NCBI GenBank assembly: GCA_015488535.1
Contig: WFNP01000030.1
Span: forward strand, 1 to 64,000
Direction: 5' to 3'
Length of the DNA: 64,000 bases
DNA from: Nitratifractor sp.
GTDB lineage: Bacteria > Campylobacterota > Campylobacteria > Campylobacterales > Sulfurovaceae
In this document: positions 18,701 through 29,156 of the stretch, one piece after another
Position numbering within the stretch: the first letter of the stretch is position 1
How the letters are laid out: each line of letters opens with the position of its first letter
The notes under the pieces: generated by a model
Database searches by the model: none
What the model was told of the DNA's origin: nothing
What the model saw: the letters and a program-made list of their open reading frames with translations, nothing else
Translations under genes and position numbers: made by a program

Positions 18701-20446
18701 TTATTTATTGTTTCTGACACATCTTACATTGGCAGGACCGGAGAAGTTGATTTCATCTCCAGGATTGCCACCATACTGTTGAGCACCTTTTTTTGTTCTG
18801 ACATAGCCATCAGTAGTTACTTCTGCTGTGCAGTCTGCAAAGAGTTGTCTTGGAGTAATACCGGCTAAATTTGTCTGATAATGAAACTCTTTATCCTCTG
18901 CGGTACTTGCCAATCTCCAGTCATCATACCCTTCAAATACCAAATTATCACACTCAGCAACAGCTGCATCTCTGTCATCATGATTTAAATCAGCATTTTG
19001 CCACATCAAACCGGTAGTATTATCTACAATGAGTTTACCATCATCCAAGATAGTAAATCTGTCATTGTTTTGATTGGTATTGTTATCAGAGTTTGAAACA
19101 CCTGTATCATTACTGCCGTTTGGACACAATGATACTCTTTGAGTATTGCTGTAATCCCAGCTAGGAGCAGGGTCTATACCATCCATTACAATAATATAAC
19201 TGTTCCATCCGTCATAATAAGCCCAGTCATCAGATTTGATAATACCAAAACCAATCAATCCTTCTGAGCCTTCTTCTCCACTGTTATCGTTTAATTTTGC
19301 TAATACAAATTTTCTGTGTCCCCAATTTGAGCCGGCATCATCATATATCCAGTTATATACAGATTTTGCCATTGGCAGATCAGGATAATTTGGTGTTGCT
19401 GCAAATGCTGCCAAATTTTCTCCATATTGGAAGAAGTCTGTGTTATTTTTTATCTTTGGATCTCTGTCCAATCTATCCCATGGTGAGCCATCTACATCAT
19501 GAGCAAATTTACCTGTATCATGTAGTGTCTGAGCATATTGTTGAGCTACACTCTGCACATCAGGGTCTATACCGTCAAATGGTTTGAGTCCTCTGTCATA
19601 TCTTTCTTTGTTGATTAGATAGAGTCCTTTTTCACTGTCACTCATACTGTCCCACACTTCCTGAGAAGGCATTACAAGCTTTTTGTTTATTGTAGAATCT
19701 TTTGCTCTGGCATTATTGAATGCATCTGCAATATCCTGAACTGTTGTTCCTTTTGCAGACCACTTTATACCTTCGCTTGGATATACATCTTCAAATCCGC
19801 TGTCATCTGTAATGACAGGTAAATTACATGTTACATCTGTATTATCAGCTGCATCACCTGATGTATCCTTGTCTATCTCTTGCTTGATTTTGGTAACAGA
19901 AGTATCATCACTGCTAACTTCTGATATCACTTTTCTAGCCAACTCTACATCATTCAAACCTTTTTCGAGTGTAAAGTATTTGCCTACTGCTACTTTGTTT
20001 TTCAATACTTTTGCATCATCAGAATCATCACCGTTTGCTTTTGCACCATTGATAATGGCAATTACAAATCTCTCTTTTGGGATATTGCCAGATGACAAAT
20101 CCTTATACCAATAGTCCAATCCTGCACTGTCTGGCTCTCTGTTTAAGACATTTTCATATACAGATTTGATAAAAGTTTTTAAATCTTTGTCTCCATACAT
20201 ATTTTCTGTCTCTGGTTGCATAAACATAGATTGAGCCACCATTTCAGCTGTCCAGTGATTGTTTGTCATCTCATTGAGCCAATAATCCAACCCTGCTCTG
20301 TCCGGGGCTCTGTTGAATGTAGCTATATAAAGCTCAATTACCTGCTCCTCTTTTGTGCTGACATCACTGCCATTGCTATAAGCATACAGAGTGTTTGTTG
20401 ATAGCAAACTTAGTATAAGAATCATAAGTATTTGAAGCAATTTCAT
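18701..20446 (-). CDS. Secreted DUF4214 + CAP (SCP/PR1-like) + DUF1566-like protein
   Basis: Same N-terminus as 17263-18498; CAP-like LINKERYDRGLKPFDGI, YGENLAAFA, SNWGHRKFVLAKL; C-terminal VDNTTGLMWQNADLNHDDRDAAVAECDNLVFEGYDDWRLAS typical of DUF1566. Confidence 0.8.
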   Translation of the reverse strand: MKLLQILMILILSLLSTNTLYAYSNGSDVSTKEEQVIELYIATFNRAPDRAGLDYWLNEMTNNHWTAEMVAQSMFMQPETENMYGDKDLKTFIKSVYENVLNREPDSAGLDYWYKDLSSGNIPKERFVIAIINGAKANGDDSDDAKVLKNKVAVGKYFTLEKGLNDVELARKVISEVSSDDTSVTKIKQEIDKDTSGDAADNTDVTCNLPVITDDSGFEDVYPSEGIKWSAKGTTVQDIADAFNNARAKDSTINKKLVMPSQEVWDSMSDSEKGLYLINKERYDRGLKPFDGIDPDVQSVAQQYAQTLHDTGKFAHDVDGSPWDRLDRDPKIKNNTDFFQYGENLAAFAATPNYPDLPMAKSVYNWIYDDAGSNWGHRKFVLAKLNDNSGEEGSEGLIGFGIIKSDDWAYYDGWNSYIIVMDGIDPAPSWDYSNTQRVSLCPNGSNDTGVSNSDNNTNQNNDRFTILDDGKLIVDNTTGLMWQNADLNHDDRDAAVAECDNLVFEGYDDWRLASTAEDKEFHYQTNLAGITPRQLFADCTAEVTTDGYVRTKKGAQQYGGNPGDEINFSGPANVRCVRNNK

Positions 20447-20512
20447 AAGTCATATCTCCTTCGTTAATAATAAGTTTATTGTAACAAATTATTGTTAGTT
20501 GATTGTTTTTGA

Positions 20513-20518
20513 TATAAT
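20513..20518 (+). promoter_or_regulatory. Putative -10 element upstream of the Mla-type operon
   Basis: gattgtttttgaTATAATtt, 10 nt upstream of the ATG at 20528. Confidence 0.35.
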
Positions 20519-20527
20519 TTAAATATT

Positions 20528-21649
20528 ATGAAAACAAAACATTTATATACAGAAAAAGAGCGTAACAGGGTTAAAATAATATGCAAAAGAGATTGGACAA
20601 TTTACAGCACGAATAAAATATCCAAAGAGTTTATATCTATAAAAAAAGATATATCTGATATAAAAAGTGCTGTTTTTGATTTTTCAAAGGTTGAAGAGTT
20701 TGACAGTGCCGGAATTATACTGCTGATAGATTTTGAGCATATACTATCTGATAATGGCATCAAAGTAGATATTACAGGTTTTGATGCAAAGCAAAAGAGA
20801 ATGTTGGAGTTGATAGAGGCTGGTTACAGTCAAGAAGAGCTACCAAACAGGTATGAAAACCCTTTGCAAAAGATAGGCAGAGTAACTATCCAAGAGTATA
20901 AACTGTTTAAAGATTTTTTAGAGTTTGTAGGGCAGATGAGCGTATCATTTTTCAGACTTCTTTATAAACCTACACTGTTTAGATTTAAAGAGACTGCATA
21001 CCATATAGAAAAATCCGGATTGAATGCCATGTTTATTATAGCTTTGACATCTTTGCTAGTGGGGCTTGTAATATCTTATCAAAGTCTTGTGCAGTTGGCT
21101 AAATTTGGTGCTGATATATTTGTAGTAGATGCTACCGGTATTGCAATCACCAGAGAGCTTGGACCTATGCTTACGGCTATAGTAATAGCAGGTAGAAGTG
21201 CATCATCTTATGCGGCTGAGATTGGGACGATGAAAATCACCGAAGAGATAAGTGCAATGAGGACAATGGGATTTGACCCTTACTACTTTTTGGTAATTCC
21301 TCGTATAGTGGCTCTTGTGATTGCTATGCCTTTACTTATATTCTTTTCTGATATCGTAGGGATATTTGGAGGAATGATAGCAGCTAAAATGCAGGTAGGG
21401 ATATCTTTTGATTTTTATATCAAAAGACTTCAGGAGGTTTTAGATGTCAATCAATATATACTTGGTATGATAAAAGGGCCTTTTTTTGCTCTGATTATCG
21501 CAGCTACCGGTTGTTTTCACGGATTTAGAGTTACAAGAGATACAGAGAGTATCGGTATAGAGACAACTGCAAGTGTAGTCCATGCCATATTTTTTGTGAT
21601 AGCCTGTGATGCTCTGTTTTCTATAATATATACACAATTGGGGCTTTGA
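20528..21649 (+). CDS. MlaE-family ABC transporter permease with N-terminal STAS-like domain
   Basis: STAS-like SAVFDFSKVEEFDSAGIILLIDF; MlaE-like GLVISYQSLVQLAKFGADIFVVDATGIAITRELGPMLTAIVIAGRSASSYAAEIGTMKITEEISAMRTMGFDP. Confidence 0.93.
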   Translation: MKTKHLYTEKERNRVKIICKRDWTIYSTNKISKEFISIKKDISDIKSAVFDFSKVEEFDSAGIILLIDFEHILSDNGIKVDITGFDAKQKRMLELIEAGYSQEELPNRYENPLQKIGRVTIQEYKLFKDFLEFVGQMSVSFFRLLYKPTLFRFKETAYHIEKSGLNAMFIIALTSLLVGLVISYQSLVQLAKFGADIFVVDATGIAITRELGPMLTAIVIAGRSASSYAAEIGTMKITEEISAMRTMGFDPYYFLVIPRIVALVIAMPLLIFFSDIVGIFGGMIAAKMQVGISFDFYIKRLQEVLDVNQYILGMIKGPFFALIIAATGCFHGFRVTRDTESIGIETTASVVHAIFFVIACDALFSIIYTQLGL

Positions 21650-22449
21650 TGCAAAATATAGTAAATCCTGTAATAAAGGTGCAAGATATTGTTACCAAAT
21701 TTGGTGATACAGTTATACACGATGGTGTATCTTTAAAGGTAAACAAGAGTGAAATATTTGGGATACTCGGAGAGAGCGGGGCGGGTAAATCGTTGTTGCT
21801 CAAAGAGATAATTATGCTTATGCGTCCATATTCAGGCACAATAGAAGTATTGGGATATAATTTGAATAAAATCAAATACTCCCAATCCAAAAATTTAAGC
21901 AGACAGTGGGGTGTATTGTTTCAATTTGGAGCATTGTTTACATCTTTGACAGTAGCTGAAAATATAGCACTTCCTATCAAAGAATATACAGATGTCCCTG
22001 ATTATCTCATCAGACAAATTGTCAGAGAAAAGCTCAATATGGTAGGTTTGCCAATCAGAGCAGCATCACTGTATCCATCAGAGCTTAGTGGTGGTATGGT
22101 AAAAAGAGCCGCACTTGCAAGAGCATTGGCAATAGAGCCAAAGTTGCTCTTTTTGGATGAGCCTACATCAGGACTTGACCCGATAGGTGCCAGGGCATTT
22201 GATAAACTTATTGTAGAGCTTAGGGATATTTTGGATATTACAGTAGTTATGATTACACATGATTTGGATTCAATCTTTACAATACTTGACAATATGGCAA
22301 TATTGGCAGATAAAAGAGTAGTTGCCAATGGCTCACTCAATAAAATTTTACAATCTACTCATCCGTTTGTAGAGAAGTTTTTTAAAAATGAGTATATATC
22401 AAAACGCTTTCTTGATACAATTTGTAAAACTGATAAGGATAAATTATAA
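21646..22449 (+). CDS. MlaF-family ABC transporter ATP-binding protein
   Basis: GILGESGAGKSLLLKEI (Walker A), LSGGMVKRAALARALAIEPKLLFLDEPTSGLDPI. Confidence 0.95.
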   Translation: MMQNIVNPVIKVQDIVTKFGDTVIHDGVSLKVNKSEIFGILGESGAGKSLLLKEIIMLMRPYSGTIEVLGYNLNKIKYSQSKNLSRQWGVLFQFGALFTSLTVAENIALPIKEYTDVPDYLIRQIVREKLNMVGLPIRAASLYPSELSGGMVKRAALARALAIEPKLLFLDEPTSGLDPIGARAFDKLIVELRDILDITVVMITHDLDSIFTILDNMAILADKRVVANGSLNKILQSTHPFVEKFFKNEYISKRFLDTICKTDKDKL

Positions 22450-23405
22450 TGTATAGCAGGATAAATTATACGCTTGTTGGGCTTTTTGTCGTGATAATGG
22501 GAGCTGGAATGCTACTGTTTGGATTTTGGTTGGCAAAATATGGCTTTGAGCAGAAATATCAATATTATGTAATCTATTTTGATGAACCGGTAGATGGTCT
22601 TACAATAGATTCATCAGTCAAGTTAAACGGTGTAGATGTAGGTAAAGTAGTATCTATTGAAGTATCACCAAAAGATTACTCAATCACGAGAGTAAAAGTC
22701 AAACTCAAAGATGGCACTCCCATTACAAAGAGTATGTATGCAGTATTAAAGCCACAGGGGATTACCGGATTGAGTTTTATAGAAATTACCGGAGGCAAGG
22801 CAGGAGATATTAGGATAAAAACTTCTGCCAACTCTTTGGCTCAAATACCAAGCAAACACTCTTTGTTATACTCTTTGCAGGAAAAAGCTCCGGATATGAT
22901 AGATAAATTATCTACTGCCATGGATAGAATTGACAAACTTTTATCAAAGAAAAATATCAATAAATTTAATAATATTATAGATAATACAGATAAAATTACA
23001 CAATCAGCCATTAAACTAGAGAGTACTTTACAATATAGCCTAAGTGATATAAATAAAAGTGTAGTAAGAGCAGCAGATTCAGTAGATAAAGCAGGTGATG
23101 ATTTTGATGATATGAGTATAAATTTGACAAAGACAGCTGATACAATCAATAAAAATCTGCCTGATATTATGAAAAGAGTAGATACGCTTACTTTGAAATT
23201 GAACCAAGTTACAAATCAAGTCAATATGGCTATGCGAAGAGGTGATTTTGATTTTGAAAAGATGATAAAACCTATCAGAATAGATATAGATGAGTTGAGT
23301 TACAAATATAAAGAGTTGGCTCAGGATTTGAAAAATATCACTATGAGTCCTGCAAAAGCTATATTTAGTGGTGCAACTATTCCGGCAGGACCGGGTGAGA
23401 GATAA
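22449..23405 (+). CDS. MCE (MlaD) family substrate-binding protein
   Basis: N-terminal TM plus YYVIYFDEPVDGLTIDSSVKLNGVDVGKVVSIEV; overlaps mlaF-like stop. Confidence 0.92.
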   Translation: MYSRINYTLVGLFVVIMGAGMLLFGFWLAKYGFEQKYQYYVIYFDEPVDGLTIDSSVKLNGVDVGKVVSIEVSPKDYSITRVKVKLKDGTPITKSMYAVLKPQGITGLSFIEITGGKAGDIRIKTSANSLAQIPSKHSLLYSLQEKAPDMIDKLSTAMDRIDKLLSKKNINKFNNIIDNTDKITQSAIKLESTLQYSLSDINKSVVRAADSVDKAGDDFDDMSINLTKTADTINKNLPDIMKRVDTLTLKLNQVTNQVNMAMRRGDFDFEKMIKPIRIDIDELSYKYKELAQDLKNITMSPAKAIFSGATIPAGPGER

Positions 23406-23447
23406 ATTTTTCAGTATAATTTGCCAAATTATCAAACAGGGATTAAT

Positions 23448-24035
23448 TTGAAAAAAAGATTAACTATTTTTACTGTTTTATTATCTGTAATATTGGCAGG
23501 TTGTGCCATAAAGAGCAGAAATATAGATATATATACTTTCTCTTTGCCTGATATATCTATACCTCATATACGCAGTAAATATCATAACAGCGTATTGAGA
23601 GTGGATTATCCCAATGGCTCAAATGAGACTATGGGTAGCAGGATATATTATAGAGAGGGTGACAAAGAGGCATGGTATCTCTATAGCCGATGGAGTGATA
23701 GTGTAAACAGAATGTTGATGTCTGTTATTATAGATACACTTCAAAAAAGCTCAATATTCAAAGATGTGATTGATTACTCATCCAACTCTGTAGATGATTA
23801 TGAGTTGGAGACTAGTATATATGATTTTCGTCATGAAATAGATGATGAGCAATCTTATGCTTATTTAAAAATAGGTTTTAGACTATTAAACAGTGAAAAT
23901 AAAAAAATTGTGAAACATAAAATCTTTGAATACAGAGTGACCTGTGAGAGTGTAGATGCCAAAGGTTTTGTCAAGGCAGTAAAAGAGATAAATAACAAAT
24001 TGGCAAGAGATTTGATAAATTGGCTTAAAAACTGA
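23448..24035 (+). CDS. ABC-type transport auxiliary lipoprotein (PqiC/ABC_trans_aux-like), TTG start
   Basis: Lipobox VILAGC; position in MCE operon; YYREGDKEAWYLYSRWSDSVNRML. Confidence 0.75.
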   Translation: MKKRLTIFTVLLSVILAGCAIKSRNIDIYTFSLPDISIPHIRSKYHNSVLRVDYPNGSNETMGSRIYYREGDKEAWYLYSRWSDSVNRMLMSVIIDTLQKSSIFKDVIDYSSNSVDDYELETSIYDFRHEIDDEQSYAYLKIGFRLLNSENKKIVKHKIFEYRVTCESVDAKGFVKAVKEINNKLARDLINWLKN

Positions 24036-24047
24036 TATTTTGGATAA

Positions 24048-24398
24048 TTGGATATGAATTTTGATTTAAATACTTTATTGGAAAAGTTTGCATTGAATGA
24101 TTTACCGTATCTTGAGATGAGCGGAGGTTTTTTGATAGGATTGTCAGTTGGATATGCTCTGAAAAAGAGTATTAAGATTATTCTGTTTTTACTTGGAGCA
24201 GTCATTATTTTGCTGTTTGTTTTGCAAAATCAGCATATTATCACTATAGACAAGCAGGGATTAGAGCATAGTATATCTCATTGGGGATTTCAAGTCAAAG
24301 AGTTTGCCTCGTTTTTGAAAGAGAAAGTTTCACAATACCATACCAGCAGTAAATTGTCTGCCGGAACGGGATTTTTAATAGGATTAAAGGCGGGTTGA
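24048..24398 (+). CDS. FUN14-family small membrane protein
   Basis: SGGFLIGLSVGYALKKSIKIILFLLGAVIILLFVLQ ... GTGFLIGLKAG. Confidence 0.6.
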   Translation: MDMNFDLNTLLEKFALNDLPYLEMSGGFLIGLSVGYALKKSIKIILFLLGAVIILLFVLQNQHIITIDKQGLEHSISHWGFQVKEFASFLKEKVSQYHTSSKLSAGTGFLIGLKAG

Positions 24399-25483
24399 TG
24401 TTGGTTCATATATGTTGTGCGGTAGATAGTCACTATTTTTTGGAAAAAATCAAAGCAGATTATCCTGATGAGGAGTTGATAGCATTTTTTTATGACCCAA
24501 ATATCCATCCATACAGTGAATATTATCTTAGGCTTTTGGAAGCAAAAAGAAGCTGTAAAATGTTGGGAGTTGAGCTAATTGAGGGTGAGTATGATGTAGA
24601 GGCTTGGCTAAATGCTGTCAGGGGATATGAAAAAGAGCCGGAAAAGGGTAAAAGATGCTCTCTTTGCTTTGACAGGCGTTTTGAAGTAAGTGCCAAAACA
24701 GCATCAGAGTTAGGACATAAAAGTTTTACATCAACTCTACTCACTTCACCAAAAAAATCATTGGAGCAGTTAAAAAGAGCAGGAGATGAGATAGCCTCAA
24801 AATATGGCATAAAGTTTATATCTCCAGATTATCGTAAAGCCTCCGGTACACAATACCAAAATATGATAGCCAAAAGAGATGCTCTGTATCGTCAGGACTA
24901 TTGCGGATGTATATATGCACTCAATATGCAAAGAGACAGTCAAAACAGATTGGCTGATGAGTTGTTTTGTCCAGTATCAGCTCAAATTCAACCAGAATCT
25001 ATCGAAGAGAGAATATCTGTGTATGAGAAACGAATTGAGTTGGAAGAGCAAGGAGTTGAGTATAAAATAGTCAAAGAGAGATTTTTAAATTGGAGATTGG
25101 AGTATGCTTTGTTGAAAGTAAAATCAGACAGCATACCTTGCCATATCCTGCCATATTCGACTATGAAAGGTAGCTATTGTAGAGGAAAGATTGAATATAT
25201 CATTGATGATATAGCTTATATGAATCGCAATGAAATCAAATTTGTAACCCTAAAAAGATATAACCAACTTGCAGACAGACTATATAATGATATAAAAGAG
25301 TTAATATTCAATCCTCCATCATTTGAGACAGAAATCATGATAAGAAGGGCTTTGTTATCAAATGATTACTCTATGAGTACTGTTATCGTAGTAGATGAGA
25401 TACCTGATAAAAAGATAGAATTTATCATGGAAGCAAGAGCCTATGAAGATGTTAAAGATATACTTATAGAATTAAAATCATAA
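24395..25483 (+). CDS. queH: Epoxyqueuosine reductase QueH-like (DUF208) with C-terminal extension
   Basis: LVHICCAVDSHYFLEKIK, FYDPNIHPYSEYYLRLLEAKRSCK, KGKRCSLCFDRRFEVSAKTA, YCGCIYAL. Confidence 0.88.
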   Translation: MMLVHICCAVDSHYFLEKIKADYPDEELIAFFYDPNIHPYSEYYLRLLEAKRSCKMLGVELIEGEYDVEAWLNAVRGYEKEPEKGKRCSLCFDRRFEVSAKTASELGHKSFTSTLLTSPKKSLEQLKRAGDEIASKYGIKFISPDYRKASGTQYQNMIAKRDALYRQDYCGCIYALNMQRDSQNRLADELFCPVSAQIQPESIEERISVYEKRIELEEQGVEYKIVKERFLNWRLEYALLKVKSDSIPCHILPYSTMKGSYCRGKIEYIIDDIAYMNRNEIKFVTLKRYNQLADRLYNDIKELIFNPPSFETEIMIRRALLSNDYSMSTVIVVDEIPDKKIEFIMEARAYEDVKDILIELKS

Positions 25484-25625
25484 ATCATAAATATTATTTT
25501 TTTGTGTTATTGATACATTATCTTTGAAAGTGTATCATCTATATTTATAAAAGATAAAGAGTTTTTCAACCCAAGTTGGATAAAATAAGAGTGAAAAAAT
25601 AATAGTTTTATAAAAGGTAAAAAGA

Positions 25626-26072
25626 TTGTATAGTGTAACAGATATTCAGAAAATATTACCGCATAGGTATCCGTTTTTATTGGTAGATAGAATTACCAGT
25701 GTGGAAGAGGGCAAAAGTATAGAAGGATATAAAAATATCTCTATCTCTGAGCCTGTATTTCAGGGACACTTTCCAGATCATCCCATATATCCGGGAGTGA
25801 TGATTATAGAGGGTATGGCACAAGCCGGAGGAGTATTGGCATTTAAAAGTATGGATGCTGATGGGCAAAAGGACACAGAGAACAAAGTAGTCTATTTTAT
25901 GAGTATAGACAAAGCCAAGTTCAGAGCACCTGTAACTCCAGGTGACAAACTTGTATATAGATTGAGTGTCATTAGAAACAAAGGTGCTGTATGGCATCTT
26001 GAAGGTAAAGCTTTTGTAGATGATAAACTTGTAGCAGAAGCTGAATTAAAAGCGATGATAGTAGATAAATAG
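25626..26072 (+). CDS. fabZ: 3-hydroxyacyl-ACP dehydratase FabZ (TTG start)
   Basis: [39 protein letters not shown]. Confidence 0.97.
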   Translation: MYSVTDIQKILPHRYPFLLVDRITSVEEGKSIEGYKNISISEPVFQGHFPDHPIYPGVMIIEGMAQAGGVLAFKSMDADGQKDTENKVVYFMSIDKAKFRAPVTPGDKLVYRLSVIRNKGAVWHLEGKAFVDDKLVAEAELKAMIVDK

Positions 26073-26074
26073 TA

Positions 26075-26872
26075 TTGGAAAATGAATTGATACACAAAAC
26101 CGCTGTGATAGAAGATGGAGCCGTTATATCAGACGGTGTAGAGATAGGTGCATATACATACATCGGTCGTAATGTGAAAATAGCCAAAGGTTGTAAGATA
26201 TCTTCGCATACTTTGATAGATGGATATACAGAGATAGGAGAAGATACACAGATATTTTCTCATGCAGTTATAGGCTCTATTCCACAGGATTTGAAATACA
26301 AGGGTGAAAAGGTATATCTCAAGATAGGAAGCAGAAACCTTATAAGAGAATTTACCCTTATAAATCCAGGCACAGAGGGTGGAGGTGGCATTACACAAAT
26401 AGGAGATGATAATCTCCTGATGGGATATGTCCATATTGCCCATGATGTAAAAATTGGTAATAGATGTATCCTTGCAAATGCCGCTACACTTGCAGGGCAT
26501 GTGGAGCTGGGCAACGGTGTGGTTATAGGCGGACTTACACCAGTGCATCAATTTGTCAAAATAGGTGATTTGGCTATGATTGCCGGAGCCAGTGCCTTGA
26601 GCCAGGATATACCTCCATTTTGTATGGCAGAAGGCAACAGAGCTATTGTCAGAGGATTGAATCTGACAGGTTTGAGAAGAGCATTGGATAGAAAAGATAT
26701 AGATGATATTAAAAGAGCTTACAGAGAGCTTTTTGAGAGTAACAAACCGTTAAGAGAGAGTGCTGAAGATTTGTTACAAAACAGTAATTCAGAATATGTA
26801 AAGAGTATGTGTAGATTTATTTTGGAATCAAAGCGTGGAATACCATTTAAAAGGAAATTAGATGTCAATTAA
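26075..26872 (+). CDS. lpxA: Acyl-ACP--UDP-N-acetylglucosamine O-acyltransferase (TTG start)
   Basis: Hexapeptide repeats; [58 protein letters not shown]. Confidence 0.97.
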   Translation: MENELIHKTAVIEDGAVISDGVEIGAYTYIGRNVKIAKGCKISSHTLIDGYTEIGEDTQIFSHAVIGSIPQDLKYKGEKVYLKIGSRNLIREFTLINPGTEGGGGITQIGDDNLLMGYVHIAHDVKIGNRCILANAATLAGHVELGNGVVIGGLTPVHQFVKIGDLAMIAGASALSQDIPPFCMAEGNRAIVRGLNLTGLRRALDRKDIDDIKRAYRELFESNKPLRESAEDLLQNSNSEYVKSMCRFILESKRGIPFKRKLDVN

Positions 26873-28079
26873 AAAGTGTAGTTTTTGCGAAAGTGTAGAG
26901 AGAGATGAAAATCCTCTGCTTGCAGGCAAGAATTCCGTATATATATGTCGTAACTGTGTAGTCTCTGCATATAAAATATTTTTCGGTGATCCTGAAGAAG
27001 AGACAAAAAAAGAGTTTAATCCAAAATTGATTATGCCAAAAGATTTGAAAAATATGTTGGATGATTATGTAATAGGGCAGGATGAAGCTAAAAAGACTCT
27101 ATCAGTAGCAGTATATAATCACTATAAAAGAATATTTAAAAAAGTAGAAGATGATGATATTGAAATAGCAAAATCCAATATTTTGCTAATTGGTCCTACA
27201 GGAAGCGGAAAAACACTTTTGGCTCAAAGTATCGCAAGATTTTTAGATGTGCCTATTGCCATAGCAGATGCTACAAATTTGACAGAAGCCGGATATGTAG
27301 GTGAAGATGTAGAAAATATCTTAACCAAACTACTTCAGGCAGCCGATGGTGATATAGAAAAAGCTGAAAAGGGGATAGTATTTATTGATGAGATAGATAA
27401 GATTGCCAGACTAGGTGAAAATCGCTCTATTACAAGAGATGTATCTGGTGAAGGTGTCCAACAGGCACTGCTTAAAATTATTGAAGGTTCTCTCGTAAAT
27501 ATTCCACCAAAAGGTGGTAGAAAACATCCTAATCAAGACTTTATACAGATAGATACATCAAATATACTCTTTATTTGTGGTGGTGCATTTGACGGATTGA
27601 ATGATATCATCAAACGAAGAATGGGTGGCAACACTATGGGCTTTGGTCAAAAACAGCATACCAAAGAGGAAGAAGAGAGTATGATACATTTTGTAGAGCC
27701 TGATGATTTGGTGGCTTTTGGTTTGATTCCGGAGCTTATAGGAAGACTTCATGTAATAGCTACTCTTAATCCTATCGGAATTGAAGAGATGGTTAGAATT
27801 TTGACTGAGCCAAAAAATGCTTTGGTAAAGCAGTTTAAGAAACTGTTTGAACTTGACGGTGTAGAGTTGATATTTGAAGAAGAAGCACTCAGAGCAATAG
27901 CCAAAAAAGCTATTGAGAGAAAAACAGGAGCAAGAGGATTGCGTTCTATTATGGAAGAGATACTTCTGGATATAATGTATGAATTACCGGAATTGAGTGG
28001 ATATGAAGTGGTTATTACCCCGGATGTCGTAGAAAAAGGTGAAACTCCGGTATATCTCAAGAAGAAAAAAAGTGCATAA
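26862..28079 (+). CDS. clpX: ATP-dependent Clp protease ATP-binding subunit ClpX
   Basis: Zinc-finger CSFCES...[67 protein letters not shown]. Confidence 0.98.
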   Translation: MSIKKCSFCESVERDENPLLAGKNSVYICRNCVVSAYKIFFGDPEEETKKEFNPKLIMPKDLKNMLDDYVIGQDEAKKTLSVAVYNHYKRIFKKVEDDDIEIAKSNILLIGPTGSGKTLLAQSIARFLDVPIAIADATNLTEAGYVGEDVENILTKLLQAADGDIEKAEKGIVFIDEIDKIARLGENRSITRDVSGEGVQQALLKIIEGSLVNIPPKGGRKHPNQDFIQIDTSNILFICGGAFDGLNDIIKRRMGGNTMGFGQKQHTKEEEESMIHFVEPDDLVAFGLIPELIGRLHVIATLNPIGIEEMVRILTEPKNALVKQFKKLFELDGVELIFEEEALRAIAKKAIERKTGARGLRSIMEEILLDIMYELPELSGYEVVITPDVVEKGETPVYLKKKKSA

Positions 28080-28098
28080 GTAGCAAAGGGAAATAATT

Positions 28099-29139
28099 AT
28101 GGGAATTTTCAAAAATATATTTGGTATCTTTTCAAAGGATTTGGCGATAGACCTTGGGACGGCAAATACTCTTGTATTGGTCAAAGGGCAGGGTATCAGC
28201 ATCAATGAGCCGTCAGTTGTAGCCATACAGGTGGATAAACATGGTCAAGAGCATATACTGGCAGTTGGTCAGGAAGCCAAAAATATGGTAGGTAAGACTC
28301 CAGGTAATATCAAAGCAATAAGACCTATGAAAGATGGAGTTATTGCTGATTTTCATGTAACAGAGATGATGATAGAGTATTTTATTCACAAGGTTCACGG
28401 TAGAAAAAGCTTCTCATCTCCACGAGTTATTATCTGTGTCCCTTATGGATTGACTCAGGTTGAGAGAAAAGCAGTAAGAGAATCTGCACTAAATGCAGGT
28501 GCAAGATATGTATATCTAATCGAAGAGCCTATGGCAGCAGCCATTGGGGCAGGATTACCGGTAAAAGACCCTCAGGGTAACTTGGTTGTTGATATTGGTG
28601 GAGGGACTACTGAAATAGGTGTTATATCTCTTGGTGGTTTGGTATTGAGCAAATCTATCAGGGTAGCAGGTGATGTATTGGATGCTTCAATATCAGATTA
28701 TATTAAAAAGAGATTCAATCTGCTCATAGGTGACAGAGTAGCAGAAGAGCTCAAAATCAAAATCGGAACAGCCATTAAATTGGATGAAGAACTTACTACT
28801 ATTGTGCGTGGTAGAGACCAGGTAGAGGGTGTATTGACATCTATTGAAGTAACAAGTGAGCATATGAGAGAAGCCATGGCAGACCCTCTCAAACAGATTG
28901 CTGAAGCTCTTAAAAGTGTATTGGAGCAGACACCTCCGGATCTTGCAGGTGATATTGTGGAAAACGGTGTTGTATTGACAGGAGGCGGAGCATTGATAAG
29001 AGGGCTAGACAAGTATCTGTCTGATATAGTCAAATTACCTGTATATATAGCCGAAGACCCTCTTTTGGCAGTAGCAAAAGGTACAGGCAAAGCACTTGAT
29101 GAGTTAGATTTATTACAGCAGACCACATTTGAAGATTGA
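28099..29139 (+). CDS. mreB: Rod shape-determining protein MreB
   Basis: FSKDLAIDLGTANTLVLVKGQGISINEPSVVAI; VDIGGGTTEIGVISLGGLV; LTGGGALIRGLDKYL. Confidence 0.98.
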   Translation: MGIFKNIFGIFSKDLAIDLGTANTLVLVKGQGISINEPSVVAIQVDKHGQEHILAVGQEAKNMVGKTPGNIKAIRPMKDGVIADFHVTEMMIEYFIHKVHGRKSFSSPRVIICVPYGLTQVERKAVRESALNAGARYVYLIEEPMAAAIGAGLPVKDPQGNLVVDIGGGTTEIGVISLGGLVLSKSIRVAGDVLDASISDYIKKRFNLLIGDRVAEELKIKIGTAIKLDEELTTIVRGRDQVEGVLTSIEVTSEHMREAMADPLKQIAEALKSVLEQTPPDLAGDIVENGVVLTGGGALIRGLDKYLSDIVKLPVYIAEDPLLAVAKGTGKALDELDLLQQTTFED

Positions 29140-29156
29140 GAGTCGGATAGCGCCTG

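Larger units (their letters stand above)
17910..20446. repeat. Direct repeat pair: about 17910-18498 and about 19858-20446
   Basis: 5' halves of the two adjacent DUF4214 genes are near-identical at DNA level and diverge abruptly at the codons for DTS. Confidence 0.8.

Noticed and set aside
28698-29126. 142-aa minus-strand ORF inside mreB
   Set aside because: Antisense shadow of mreB.
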